Of a stretch of 64,000 nucleotides of DNA, positions 49,842 to 57,718 are shown piece after piece. The first letter of the stretch is position 1, and each line of letters opens with the position of its first letter. The notes beneath the pieces are model-generated. The model ran no database searches. It was not told where the DNA came from and saw only the letters and a list, made by a program, of their open reading frames with translations. The translations under genes and the position numbers were made by a program. Origin of the DNA: Desulfopila inferna (lineage in GTDB: Bacteria > Desulfobacterota > Desulfobulbia > Desulfobulbales > Desulfocapsaceae); NCBI RefSeq assembly GCF_016919005.1, contig NZ_JAFFQE010000008.1, forward strand, positions 186,001-250,000, written 5' to 3'.

Positions 49842-49896
49842 AACGTTAAGTTGAGCGGCGAGATTCAGCGAGTCCGTCTCAAACGCTTGGTTATAC
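49842..49896 (-). other. attC site 2, split by the IS1182-type element
   Basis: The right part carries GTTAAGTTGAGCGGCGAGAT and the outer box GTTATAC (49890-49896). The missing outer box is GGCTAAC at 48111-48117 on the other side of the IS. Confidence 0.65.
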
Positions 49897-50801
49897 TATT
49901 TTTTATGTTTAATTGTTGAAGGAAGTTCATCTATTTGAAACATAGAAATATGCTGCTGAAGTTTGCTCTCCATAACCCCACTACTCAGAATAGCCATTTC
50001 ACCATTTATGGATTTCCATAGACCTTTCTTGAGATCAAACTGATGTCGCCCTATATAGCTACATGACATTTTAAATTCAGACCTTTCCATTTTCATCGGG
50101 TTTAGTGCTGTTCCATGCACTTGCTCAGTTAACATGTAATCTAGAATAGCTATTTTATTTCCTTCATTATCAATTTTGATATCTGACAGAACCACCTTAT
50201 TTATTTTTTTAGCGCTATCAGCAGAGAAACCAACCCCCATCTGTAAACAATTCATATTAATTTCCCAGGAATCACCAACAGATACTGGTTTATTAGGTAA
50301 TTGATGCATTAGAGCGATTAGATTTTTTTGTTTTTGTTCTAAATAAAAAGAAGTGATATTCCCTTTATGATCAATTACGCCTTCAAGTTGAGGGGCAGTA
50401 TTCATAAGCTCAGTAAATTTTTTTAACTCTTCATTGTTTTCGTTTGGCTGAGAATTGCCAAAAGATGGCATCTCCCAGTTTTGGAAATATGAGGTGACTT
50501 TAATGTGTTTATCTGTAGTATTTTCCATAATTGTTACCATGTTGGTATTTTCTGGAAATTCCAGTGAATTGATAGACTCTTTAACTTCTTCAGTAATTTC
50601 TCCAGCATCAAAGACCTTTTCTATGTCAAATTTCATGTATCCTTCATTAGTCTGACTGAGGTCAGTTTTGTAGAAGACCTTAGTTGAAGGTACTTTCCAG
50701 AGAAGATCTATTTTTTCATTCGCAAAGGAAATGTTTGTTAGTAGACAACTGAAAGCGGACAGTGTTAGGATGCGTAAGACTTTAGAAAAAATGGTCATCA
50801 T
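49896..50801 (-). CDS. Exported protein of unknown function (cassette)
   Basis: The 301-residue protein has a signal peptide (hydrophobic stretch to about residue 27, FSCLLTNISFA) and a mostly beta mature part (GVIDHKGNITSFYL, VGDSWEINMN, KKGLWKSINGEMAIL). The pattern resembles periplasmic proteins of the DUF6263 kind, but I am not certain. Codon use is AT-rich compared with the biotin operon. It is followed directly by attC 2. Confidence 0.65.
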   Translation of the reverse strand: MMTIFSKVLRILTLSAFSCLLTNISFANEKIDLLWKVPSTKVFYKTDLSQTNEGYMKFDIEKVFDAGEITEEVKESINSLEFPENTNMVTIMENTTDKHIKVTSYFQNWEMPSFGNSQPNENNEELKKFTELMNTAPQLEGVIDHKGNITSFYLEQKQKNLIALMHQLPNKPVSVGDSWEINMNCLQMGVGFSADSAKKINKVVLSDIKIDNEGNKIAILDYMLTEQVHGTALNPMKMERSEFKMSCSYIGRHQFDLKKGLWKSINGEMAILSSGVMESKLQQHISMFQIDELPSTIKHKK

Positions 50802-50823
50802 TTTAAAACCTTATGTTTTTTAT

Positions 50824-50888
50824 GTATAACGTTGAGCTAACTTGCCGCGGCGCTGTTCCCGCGGTCAATGTTGAGCGCCTGGTTCGCT
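50824..50888 (-). other. attC site 3
   Basis: Outer boxes GTATAAC (50824-50830) and GTTCGCT (50882-50888), inner arms GCCGCGG/CCGCGGT, at the stop of the TPR cassette gene. Confidence 0.7.
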
Positions 50889-51534
50889 ATTTTATGTTAT
50901 TTTCTAGTTCTTTAATGTAGTTTGGGTCAAACTCATACCCAAGTTTTATTGCTTCATCTGCTTTCGATTTAGCATCTATAAATTTCTTCGTGTAAAAATA
51001 AAAAATTGACCAATTTGCTAAAGTTGGTGGGTAATGAGGTTCTATTGTAGTTGCTTCAACGAATAAACTCCCCGCTGTCCGAAAGTGTTCTTGAGCATCT
51101 TTTTTGTTACCCTTTTCGGATTGTAGATATTGGCCTAAAAGGGTATGAGAATAGGCGAGATCACCTATGATTTTGCCATTTTCAGGAGCCTTATCTTTTG
51201 CGATTTGAAGGTACTTTATAGAATCTTCAAGATTATGCTCTGGCTCCTCTTGAAACGCTCGTTGGCCAGTAATTAGGCCAAAACCCCAAAAGACTTCAGG
51301 ATTATCTCGGTCAAACATCCATCCTTGGTTGAAACGTTTTATCGCAGTGTCTAAATCACTTTGATAATATGCTTCCCAACCACGTTGAGTTGCGCCATGA
51401 CTAAATTCTGTGTTTCTTTCAACCGAAGGGTTGTGTTTTCCACCATACATTGGGAGTTCATTCATCGGTCTTTCTGCATGTGCAGAAAAGCTAAACAGAA
51501 AGACTAAAAGTATAGATATTAGTATGTTGATCAT
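50887..51534 (-). CDS. TPR-repeat exported protein (cassette)
   Basis: The 215-residue product from the ATG at 51534 has a signal peptide (ILISILLVFLFSFSAHA). Two or three TPR-like repeats follow, visible in WEAYYQSDLDTAIKRFNQGW, EHNLEDSIKYLQIAKDKAPE and EHFRTAGSLFVEA. A conserved GGKHNPSVER segment precedes them. TPRs bind other proteins; a periplasmic scaffold role is plausible but unproven. Confidence 0.7.
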   Translation of the reverse strand: MINILISILLVFLFSFSAHAERPMNELPMYGGKHNPSVERNTEFSHGATQRGWEAYYQSDLDTAIKRFNQGWMFDRDNPEVFWGFGLITGQRAFQEEPEHNLEDSIKYLQIAKDKAPENGKIIGDLAYSHTLLGQYLQSEKGNKKDAQEHFRTAGSLFVEATTIEPHYPPTLANWSIFYFYTKKFIDAKSKADEAIKLGYEFDPNYIKELENNIK

Positions 51535-51750
51535 TTTTTTCTTTAGCGAACCAGTAATTATACGAACACACATTTTCGTATATCATGCAAGATTGAGTGA
51601 TATACAGAAATAGCTCTATCCAACAACTATTGCCACTAATTCGCTCCTATTTGACACGAGTAGCAACGAAAGTACAACAAAATACAAGGATTAATTGGGA
51701 AATTTGTTATAGGACATCATTGTTTACGTATGAAATTTAGCTTTGATCTT

Positions 51751-51966
51751 TTAGTAGCCAGGATTTGTTAGCTTGGCGGCCACACTGAGGGCTTTGCTCA
51801 AGGCTGGGATATCTTCCGAGATGAGAATGATCTCGCCAGGTATGTTGTTTACTTTTTCATTTTGTTTGATGGAGATGCAGGTGCGGTCATTGGCATCTGG
51901 GGCATGGTAGAGGATGACGGAGAGGTCTGGTGTCACCGGGATAATTTTGATAATCTTGCCGGGCAT
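51751..51966 (-). CDS. Small soluble protein, unknown function (cassette)
   Basis: The 71-residue product starts MPGKIIKIIPVTPDLSVILY and ends ALSKALSVAAKLTNPGY, a small alpha/beta protein. AGGAG lies six bases before the ATG, which supports it as a real gene. Neighbouring attC sites are not clear here, so the cassette borders are uncertain. Confidence 0.6.
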   Translation of the reverse strand: MPGKIIKIIPVTPDLSVILYHAPDANDRTCISIKQNEKVNNIPGEIILISEDIPALSKALSVAAKLTNPGY

Positions 51967-52082
51967 GGAGTCTCCTGGCGATTATTGTGTTGAAAAAGAT
52001 AGTTGCAGTTCCGGTTAGTGAAAGCTGCAGCCACTACAATGTTATGATGTTTTTCGGCAACCTGATGGAATAAATCGAACAA

Positions 52083-52107
52083 GAGTCAAAAGAAGACTTG
52101 ACCCCTT
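52083..52107. repeat. Solo REP copy of the RAYT element
   Basis: GAGTCAAAAGAAGACTTGAC then CCCTT matches the palindromic ends of the RAYT element at 45855-45878 and 46871-46895. It overlaps the last codons and stop of the 106-residue membrane gene and may have truncated it. Confidence 0.7.
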
Positions 52108-52406
52108 GCACCTTGCACTAACTCCTTTGACCGAAATGCAATTTGCCATGCAACTAATTCAGATGAGACGTAAACAATGAATATTATGAGAAAGTAGATG
52201 ATAATGAGAGACAATAAAACTAGAAGTGATTTTTGATTTGCTTGTGTAAATTTAATGCCAAAAGCAGATATTTTAGATGGTACTAGCCCGACCTTTGTAA
52301 TTACTATCCCTATAACGGCTGCAGCTAAAAGATTCCTTCTCGTCCTGCGTGTTGTTTCATTTAATGGTTCTCTTAATCTCTCTGAAAAAGGATTAGATTC
52401 AGGCAT
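52086..52406 (-). CDS. Two-helix membrane protein, unknown function (cassette)
   Basis: The 106-residue product has an Arg-rich N-terminus (RRTRRNLLAAAVIGIVITKV) and two hydrophobic segments (about 29-43 and 64-85). The ATG at 52406 or a GTG at 52418 may start it. The last few residues (GARGQVFF) are coded by an inserted REP palindrome, so the natural C-terminus was probably different. Proteins of this pattern are common integron cargo. Confidence 0.65.
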   Translation of the reverse strand: MPESNPFSERLREPLNETTRRTRRNLLAAAVIGIVITKVGLVPSKISAFGIKFTQANQKSLLVLLSLIIIYFLIIFIVYVSSELVAWQIAFRSKELVQGARGQVFF

Positions 52407-52444
52407 AATAGGGACCACTTAATCCATAGATAATTTTTGCTTAA

Positions 52445-52560
52445 AGTTAACGCCAGGCTCATTCGCAATGCATGCAGTGGGCAAATTGCAGTAAAATGGA
52501 GCGTAGAGGAATGGCAGTTTGAACGCCGTATGCACTGTCGATTGCAGCCGCTTGTTCAAT
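52445..52560 (-). other. attC site (116 bp)
   Basis: Outer boxes AGTTAAC (52445-52451) and GTTCAAT (52554-52560) with long partly paired arms (GCAATGCATGCAGTG against its imperfect complement). Sits ten bases after the methyltransferase stop. Confidence 0.65.
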
Positions 52561-52570
52561 GCTCTTTGGG

Positions 52571-53371
52571 TTAATTAGTCGCAGTTGCAATATGAGCAGT
52601 GATTTCAAATTCTACAGTTTTTTCAATAGATGTATATTTAGACATTTCGCTCTCCGCTTCTAGTAATATTTCCTGAATGACGGATTCATCGAGCTGTATA
52701 CCCATAATTGGCAGCCACCCACGAAGCTCGGCATTTACCATAGTTGAGATATCAGGAAATCGTGCCACACCTCGGTGTGTTTCTACTTTTACATTCGTTG
52801 CGCCAGCTTTAACTAATAGGTCTTGAAGCTTGGTTTTATTGCCCATATTAAATGGAACTGCCACCGCATGGGCTGCATCCTCCCCAGCAATATTTTTTAT
52901 AATCTCATGCTCCGTCTGGTAGCCTGGAATGTTATCAATAGAATCCCAAACCGCTAGCGTTAGTACACCGTTCGGCTTTAATACGCGCAGAAACTCTTTA
53001 ATTGCGGCCTGAGAGTCTTCAAAAAACATCAAACCAAACTGACACAAAACCATGTCAAATACATTAGAATCAAATGGCAATGACTCTGCTACACCTTGCT
53101 TCCACTCTATTCTGCTCTCATGCTCCTCGGCAACCGCAAGCATGCCCAAGTTGGGATCTAATCCAACTACCCGTCCTGATTTTTCTAAGCTTCGAAATAT
53201 TTCTCTGGCTAATATACCGGTACCACAGGCGACATCTAATACGCTAAGTTTTGAACTTAAATCCAATTTTTGCGAAAGCACACTGGCCCATTGCCCAAAA
53301 AGTGCAGGCACAAACAATGAGTCATAGGCTCTTGCGCCTTCAATCTGAGACGCTAAATCTGTATTTTCCAT
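52571..53371 (-). CDS. SAM-dependent class I methyltransferase (cassette)
   Basis: A 266-residue methyltransferase with the SAM-binding motif I VLDVACGTGILAREI, the acidic motif II end GRVVGLDPN, and motif III/IV LCQFGLMFFEDS with LKPNGVLTLAVWD. It belongs to the UbiE/Methyltransf_11-like group. The methyl acceptor is unknown. AAGGAG precedes the ATG. It is flanked by attC on both sides, so it is a whole cassette. Confidence 0.87.
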   Translation of the reverse strand: MENTDLASQIEGARAYDSLFVPALFGQWASVLSQKLDLSSKLSVLDVACGTGILAREIFRSLEKSGRVVGLDPNLGMLAVAEEHESRIEWKQGVAESLPFDSNVFDMVLCQFGLMFFEDSQAAIKEFLRVLKPNGVLTLAVWDSIDNIPGYQTEHEIIKNIAGEDAAHAVAVPFNMGNKTKLQDLLVKAGATNVKVETHRGVARFPDISTMVNAELRGWLPIMGIQLDESVIQEILLEAESEMSKYTSIEKTVEFEITAHIATATN

Positions 53372-53387
53372 GATTTCTCCTTGTTAC

Positions 53388-53471
53388 ATTGAACGTTTAG
53401 CTCAGCGGTGGCGCCAAAGAATTTCCCGCGTCATCGCCGCCGACGTTTACCGCCATCCGCTGAAGCGCCTT
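53388..53471 (-). other. attC site interrupted by a group IIC intron
   Basis: Outer box ATTGAAC (53388-53394) and inner arms CAGCGGTGGCG/CGCCATCCGCTG. The other outer box appears as TT|TAGCC split between 53471 and 55317 by the intron. Confidence 0.7.
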
Positions 53472-55316
53472 GTGTACGCCCGGCATGGGCGTGATCTAAT
53501 GGGGTGTAAGTCCCCTGTATGTAAACCCTGTTACTGTCGTGATGACAGGAACATAAATACTAGTCGAAAGCAAGGGCGATCCCGCGAGGGCTCGTCCGGA
53601 GGAAGCTGGAGTACAACGTTATGGGCCGACGAACAGAAATGGCATACAAGGCCGAGTTTCCGGGTAAGTCAGCACAACATGACAATGCCTCGGGTTTAGG
53701 AGATACGGTAAATGCCACGGTCGTGTAACAAAAGATCACGTCCTTATCCGGGGAGACCTGTCCGGCCTGCGGTCCAACTCCCGTTGAAAAGCGTCATTCA
53801 TGGTAACATGTCTGAGGCCCGGGCAGGAGTCAGCAGAGGTCATAGTAGCTCGCCATTGGTGAGCGAAGGACCGAACCCAGAGCAGGGAAAAGGCCCGGCA
53901 TGCTCGACCAATGCGATGAACCCGTCCGGGGGAGCAGTTGGGCGGCGCGTTGCCGGAATACCAGATCCCGATGAACACCTGTTGGAGCAGATTCTCTCCC
54001 GAGCAAATCTGAGCCAGGCCTGGCGACAGGTCCTGGCCAATCGTGGAGCGCCTGGCGTGAACAACATGCCAATTGACGATTTCATTGCCTTTGCTCAGAA
54101 ACATTGGGTAGAGATTCGTTCATCCATCTTTGCAGGAACCTATAAACCTCTGCCGGTCAAGAGGGTAGAAATCCCGAAAGCAACAGGGGGCACCCGTCCT
54201 CTGGGGGTTCCTGCCGTACTGGACCGCTTGATTCAACAGGCCATTGCACAGGTACTGTTCCCGATCTTTGACCCTGGATTCTCGGAGACAAGTTTCGGTT
54301 TCCGTAAAGGATTGTCGGCTCACGATGCCGTCTACCAGGTGCGTCACTACATTCGCGAGGGATACCGCGTGGCCGTAGATGCCGATCTGGCGAAATTTTT
54401 CGACACGGTAGAGCACGACGTTCTCATGAACAGGGTCAGCAGAAAGGTGCGCGACAAGCGCGTCCTGAAGTTGATCGGCGCGTATCTGCGGGCAGGAGTG
54501 ATGATCGACGGCCGACTGCACGAGACCCGAAAGGGTGTTCCCCAGGGCGGTCAACTTTCACCCATGCTCAGCAATATCCTCCTGGATGAATTGGACAAGG
54601 AACTTGAGGGGCGAAGCCACCGCTTCGCCAGATATGCCGATGACTTTGTTATTTTGGTAAAAAGCCGTCGAGCAGGCGAGCGGGTGATGGCCAGCATCAC
54701 TCAATTCCTGGAAAAGAAGCTTAAGCTTAAGGTCAATCAGGAGAAGAGCAAAGTGGCTCATACCAACGAGATCACCTTTCTCGGTTTTGCCTTTTCGGGC
54801 GCCAAAATATGCTGGTCGGATAAAGCTTTTGTGCGCTACAAACAGCGCATCAAGGAATTGACCGGGCGGAGTTGGGGTGTTTCCATGGAGTACCGACTGT
54901 TTAAGCTGGCAGAGTATTTACGTGGCTGGATGGGCTATTTCGGGAAATCGGAGCTGTACCGTCCAATACCTGAAATCGACCATTGGCTGCGACGCAGGGT
55001 GCGCATGTGCTACTGGAAACAGTGGCGTTACTGTCGCACCAAGGTTCGCGAGCTGACCAAGCTCGGAACGTTCCTGCGCACTGCCATCTCTGTCGGTTTG
55101 AGCCGGAAAGGCCCATGGAGATTATCCCACACATTGGCCACCCAATCGGGCATGACTAATCAATGGCTCAAGGATCAAGGTTTGCTTTCTGTCAAAGATC
55201 TATGGGTAAACATCCATTACCCGGCTACGGCTCGGTAGTCTCTGGGAAACGCCTAGTGCGGACCCGCATGCTAGGTGTTGTGGGGGCTGGGGGAGAGATT
55301 TTCCTGGCTACCCGAT
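53472..55316 (+). mobile_element. Group IIC (attC-type) intron with maturase gene
   Basis: The 5' end GTGTACGCCCGGCATGGGCG opens with the group II consensus and the first hairpin of group IIC introns. It is followed by GGGGTGTAAGTCCCC, GGAGGAAGCTGGA and CGACGAACAGAAATGGCATA, all typical of domain I. The 3' end carries the domain V hairpin GCCTAGTGCGG/GCATGCTAGGT and a domain VI stem ending in CTACCCGAT. The 1,845-bp intron sits in an attC in opposite orientation to the cassette genes, as known for the IIC-attC group. Confidence 0.85.
53808..55238 (+). CDS. Group IIC intron-encoded reverse transcriptase/maturase
   Basis: The 476-residue protein has the RT domain with RPLGVPAVLDRLIQQAI, SFGFRKGLSAHDAV, KGVPQGGQLSP, and the catalytic YADD in FARYADDFVIL, followed by the maturase X domain (LAEYLRGWMGYFGKSELY, RRRVRMCYWKQW). 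It lacks an HNH endonuclease, as IIC proteins do. The frame is open from 53712; I chose the ATG at 53808 (MSEARAGVSRGH), though an earlier start is possible. It appears intact. Confidence 0.92.
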   Translation: MSEARAGVSRGHSSSPLVSEGPNPEQGKGPACSTNAMNPSGGAVGRRVAGIPDPDEHLLEQILSRANLSQAWRQVLANRGAPGVNNMPIDDFIAFAQKHWVEIRSSIFAGTYKPLPVKRVEIPKATGGTRPLGVPAVLDRLIQQAIAQVLFPIFDPGFSETSFGFRKGLSAHDAVYQVRHYIREGYRVAVDADLAKFFDTVEHDVLMNRVSRKVRDKRVLKLIGAYLRAGVMIDGRLHETRKGVPQGGQLSPMLSNILLDELDKELEGRSHRFARYADDFVILVKSRRAGERVMASITQFLEKKLKLKVNQEKSKVAHTNEITFLGFAFSGAKICWSDKAFVRYKQRIKELTGRSWGVSMEYRLFKLAEYLRGWMGYFGKSELYRPIPEIDHWLRRRVRMCYWKQWRYCRTKVRELTKLGTFLRTAISVGLSRKGPWRLSHTLATQSGMTNQWLKDQGLLSVKDLWVNIHYPATAR

Positions 55317-55340
55317 TAGCCGCTTTTGCCTTCGTTACAT

Positions 55341-56132
55341 TCATGAGCCGGATACTGATTTAGCCCAACGCATAATTGTGTCTGCAACGTCGCGCCAACC
55401 CGGTTCAACAATCATGTTGTGGGCCATGTCGGGAAAAATAGTCGCTTCTACTCCGTAGGCACGTGCAGTTGCCCGAACTTCCTCCACGGAAAATATGGCA
55501 TCGTTCTCCGCGCCTAGCACTTGAACTGGTGTTTTTACTTTCGATGGATTCGGCAAATTCAGAAGAAGGACGTCGAGTAACGCGCGATACGACTCATCCT
55601 GTATCCGAGAATGGAGACTCACAAGCTGTTCATTTGAAATTTCGGGTGAAAAAAACCACTCTCGCGCATACTCCGGCTTTGCAACGAGTGGGTATGCGGT
55701 CATCAGAGCATTCATCAGCAACCAAACGAGCGGATGGCGTCGAATAACCCGAAGATTGAATCTTAATGTGCCGGAAGGTGGCACAGAAGCGAGCAGTACT
55801 GCAGCCACTGCGGAATGTGTTTCCAGATACTTTTGAACAACGAAACCTCCCAGAGAGTGCCCAACCACAATCGGCTCACGATCAAGAGAATTAGCAATTT
55901 GCTCAACATCAGAGACGTAGTCAGCAATTGACCACCAGCGAAGCTTTTCGCGACCTTCGCTCTGACCATGCCCTCGAAGGCTCAGGGCATGAACTTCCCA
56001 GCCCTTTTCTGAGAAATATTCAAGAAAAGTGTCCTGCCAGCACCACGCAGCATGCCATGCGCCGTGAACAAAGAGTATTGGAACGGCGTGTTTCTGCTCT
56101 TTCGGTGATCTTGAAATTACCTCGAGTCGCAT
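55341..56132 (-). CDS. Alpha/beta hydrolase (cassette)
   Basis: The 263-residue hydrolase starts at the ATG at 56132 with AAAGGAGG four bases upstream; the longer frame to 56249 reads through group II intron RNA. The oxyanion region HGAWHAAWCW, the nucleophile elbow VVGHSLGGFV, the Asp region LGAENDAIFS and the terminal His in DMAHNMIVEP form a complete catalytic set. It resembles salicylate-esterase/lysophospholipase-like bacterial enzymes. Its substrate is unknown. Confidence 0.9.
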   Translation of the reverse strand: MRLEVISRSPKEQKHAVPILFVHGAWHAAWCWQDTFLEYFSEKGWEVHALSLRGHGQSEGREKLRWWSIADYVSDVEQIANSLDREPIVVGHSLGGFVVQKYLETHSAVAAVLLASVPPSGTLRFNLRVIRRHPLVWLLMNALMTAYPLVAKPEYAREWFFSPEISNEQLVSLHSRIQDESYRALLDVLLLNLPNPSKVKTPVQVLGAENDAIFSVEEVRATARAYGVEATIFPDMAHNMIVEPGWRDVADTIMRWAKSVSGS

Positions 56133-56181
56133 TCTGCCTCCTTTCTTGGGTTCGACGGGCCAAATATGCCAATTAAGTGGC

Positions 56182-56412
56182 ATCAAGGTAGGACGGCCAG
56201 CTACCCGACCGCCCCCTCGCAGATCCCTGCGTGCGGTTTTCCCGCACAAGGCTCTTCAGTATTGTTCGCTTCGTACAAAAGCATCTCAGTTCCAGTACCC
56301 TATAATCCGGGGACGCGGTATTTTGAACTGCATAAGCAATTCGGTGAATCCGTGCCAGTTGTAGCTCTTACGCTGACTACGACGGTTAAGCCATTTAAAG
56401 ACTATTCGTGCT
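56182..56412 (-). mobile_element. 3' remnant of a second group II intron
   Basis: On the minus strand, the end of a maturase gene (56286-56412, reading FKWLNRRSQRKSYNWHGF, then PRPRI and a stop) is followed by domain V (GAGCCTTGTGCGGGAAAACC and GCACGCAGGGATCTG) and a domain VI stem ending CTACCTTGAT at 56182. The class differs from the IIC intron nearby. Everything upstream was lost at 56412, where a Y1-element fragment begins. Confidence 0.8.
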
Positions 56413-56597
56413 ATATTTGTTCAGGAATGTAATGTCTTTTTGCTCTGGCCATAATATATTTTGTAACCTATTTTGCTCATTTTCTCATTTTGGCCCCAAA
56501 ATCGATAATGCGGTTTCGTAATATCAACTAATTACAAACCATGTGATCCAGCATTCCAATATCATATCAAAAGGTTAGCGTGGCCCGACCCCGTTTC
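56413..56597 (-). mobile_element. Right-end fragment of a Y1 (IS200/RAYT-like) element
   Basis: The segment closely matches 61306-61483: start of the transposase (ATG with MARAKRHYIPEQI), the upstream leader and the terminal GTGGCCCGACCCCGTTT. It lacks the left part of the element. It directly adjoins the group II intron remnant. Confidence 0.8.
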
Positions 56598-56668
56598 GTG
56601 TTTTTTTCGTTTTCATTGTGTGCTTTATCGTTTTATATTTGGACGTTAATCAAATTTTGTAATCCCAC

Positions 56669-56908
56669 TCATATTTCACTAAGCGGTCCATAGCCTGGTT
56701 TCCTATATAATTGATTTTGTTTGTTCTGAATGTCAGGCTTATAAACTTTTTCATCCCATTCTTTGGGCTCAACCTCTTCAAAAGCTACTGAAACAACTTT
56801 TTCTTCACATTTTGCAATGCGAACCACTTGCTCTACAATTTTTTCTGTGAGCTCAGCTTTCTGATCTTCAGATCTGCCAGGATAAAGTTTTATTATGATG
56901 TGAGGCAT
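56669..56908 (-). CDS. 4-oxalocrotonate tautomerase-family protein (cassette)
   Basis: The 79-residue product starts MPHIIIKLYPGRSEDQKAEL; Pro2 is the catalytic base of the tautomerase family after Met removal. The beta-alpha-beta pattern with EKVVSVAFEEVEPKEWDEKV fits the small (PptA/4-OT-like) group. It probably forms a dimer or trimer. The substrate is unknown. Confidence 0.85.
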   Translation of the reverse strand: MPHIIIKLYPGRSEDQKAELTEKIVEQVVRIAKCEEKVVSVAFEEVEPKEWDEKVYKPDIQNKQNQLYRKPGYGPLSEI

Positions 56909-56937
56909 TAAATCTAATTCCTGATTTTGTAGTTTTC

Positions 56938-57004
56938 ACACAACGTTTAAATTCACCGGCGATGCGGCTTATCGCGCAGTGTCCAGTGGAATGATGGGTT
57001 AGCG
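56938..57004 (-). other. attC site (67 bp)
   Basis: Outer boxes ACACAAC (56938-56944) and GTTAGCG (56998-57004) with inner arms around GATGCGGCTTATCGCGCAGT. A minus-strand frame runs through it, which I do not call a gene. Confidence 0.65.
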
Positions 57005-57133
57005 AAGTAATCGGGCCGCGGCCTCAAATAGTCCCGAATAAACACCAATTCCTCATGTGTTAGACGCGTCATAGTGAAAATTGACACATAGGGTTCTTGA
57101 GAGCGCAATTTTAAATTTTTCAATATTTTTGTA

Positions 57134-57334
57134 TTAAAAAACTTTGAATAACAAAAACACTCCAATTAACAAGTAAATACAAACGAAACAGTAGTATAAA
57201 AAAGGACTATCTTGCTTAGTATAATAATTTGGTTGTAGGCCTCTTGATCCAGCCATGATTTTACCAGATATTAAACCCCAAATAGCCATTCCTGTTATAA
57301 ATATACTTATGATTTTAAGAAGCAGAGGTGACAT
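57134..57334 (-). CDS. Small two-helix membrane protein (cassette)
   Basis: The 66-residue product has hydrophobic segments at about 5-22 and 45-64 separated by a polar loop (GSRGLQPNYYTKQDSPFLYY). Sequence between its stop and the attC at 57004 is non-coding. It belongs to no family I can name, but the GSRGLQPNYY loop type is common in small predicted membrane proteins. Confidence 0.6.
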   Translation of the reverse strand: MSPLLLKIISIFITGMAIWGLISGKIMAGSRGLQPNYYTKQDSPFLYYCFVCIYLLIGVFLLFKVF

Positions 57335-57366
57335 AGTTATGCCTTTATATTTGTTTTAGAGCTAAC

Positions 57367-57612
57367 GAGTCTATAGAAAAAGCCTCTTTTCAAAGGCGAG
57401 CTTCCAGAGCCACCTGATTTTAAAAAAAACCAGGTAATTGATTTCACCATCCACGACTTTTTAAGATTCAGCTTCCCTTTATACCACCTTCGTTCACCTG
57501 GACCTATATTCACTGCTATTGCAGGGGGCCTTCCTACACTCTCAGTCTTTACGCAACTCCTTTTCCGAAGACATGCACTTTCTTCAAGTTATGTACAATA
57601 CAGAAGAGATTC
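57367..57612 (-). mobile_element. Truncated copy of the IS1182-type element, in another attC
   Basis: These 246 bp are nearly identical to 48118-48362, the left end of the full IS, and start GAGTCTATAG right after AGCTAAC (57360-57366). The copy stops at 57612, where the end of a Y1 element begins. The insertion point within the attC outer box is the same as for the full copy. Confidence 0.85.
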
Positions 57613-57644
57613 AAAGCGGGGTCGGGCCACGATAATCACTCGTT
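57613..57644. repeat. Solo left end of the Y1 element
   Basis: AAAGCGGGGTCGGGCCACGA and TAATCACT match the left end of the complete element at 60397 for about 30 bases, then similarity stops. Confidence 0.7.
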
Positions 57645-57718
57645 CTTGCACCCTCTCTTGCGCATTCTAAAAACGAACCCTTCCTACCCGCCCCATCAAA
57701 TCTCACAGATGAGCCTCT

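Noticed and set aside
56953-57165. 70-residue minus-strand frame
   Set aside because: Its last third is the attC hairpin and the rest has no similarity, so it is most likely not a gene.
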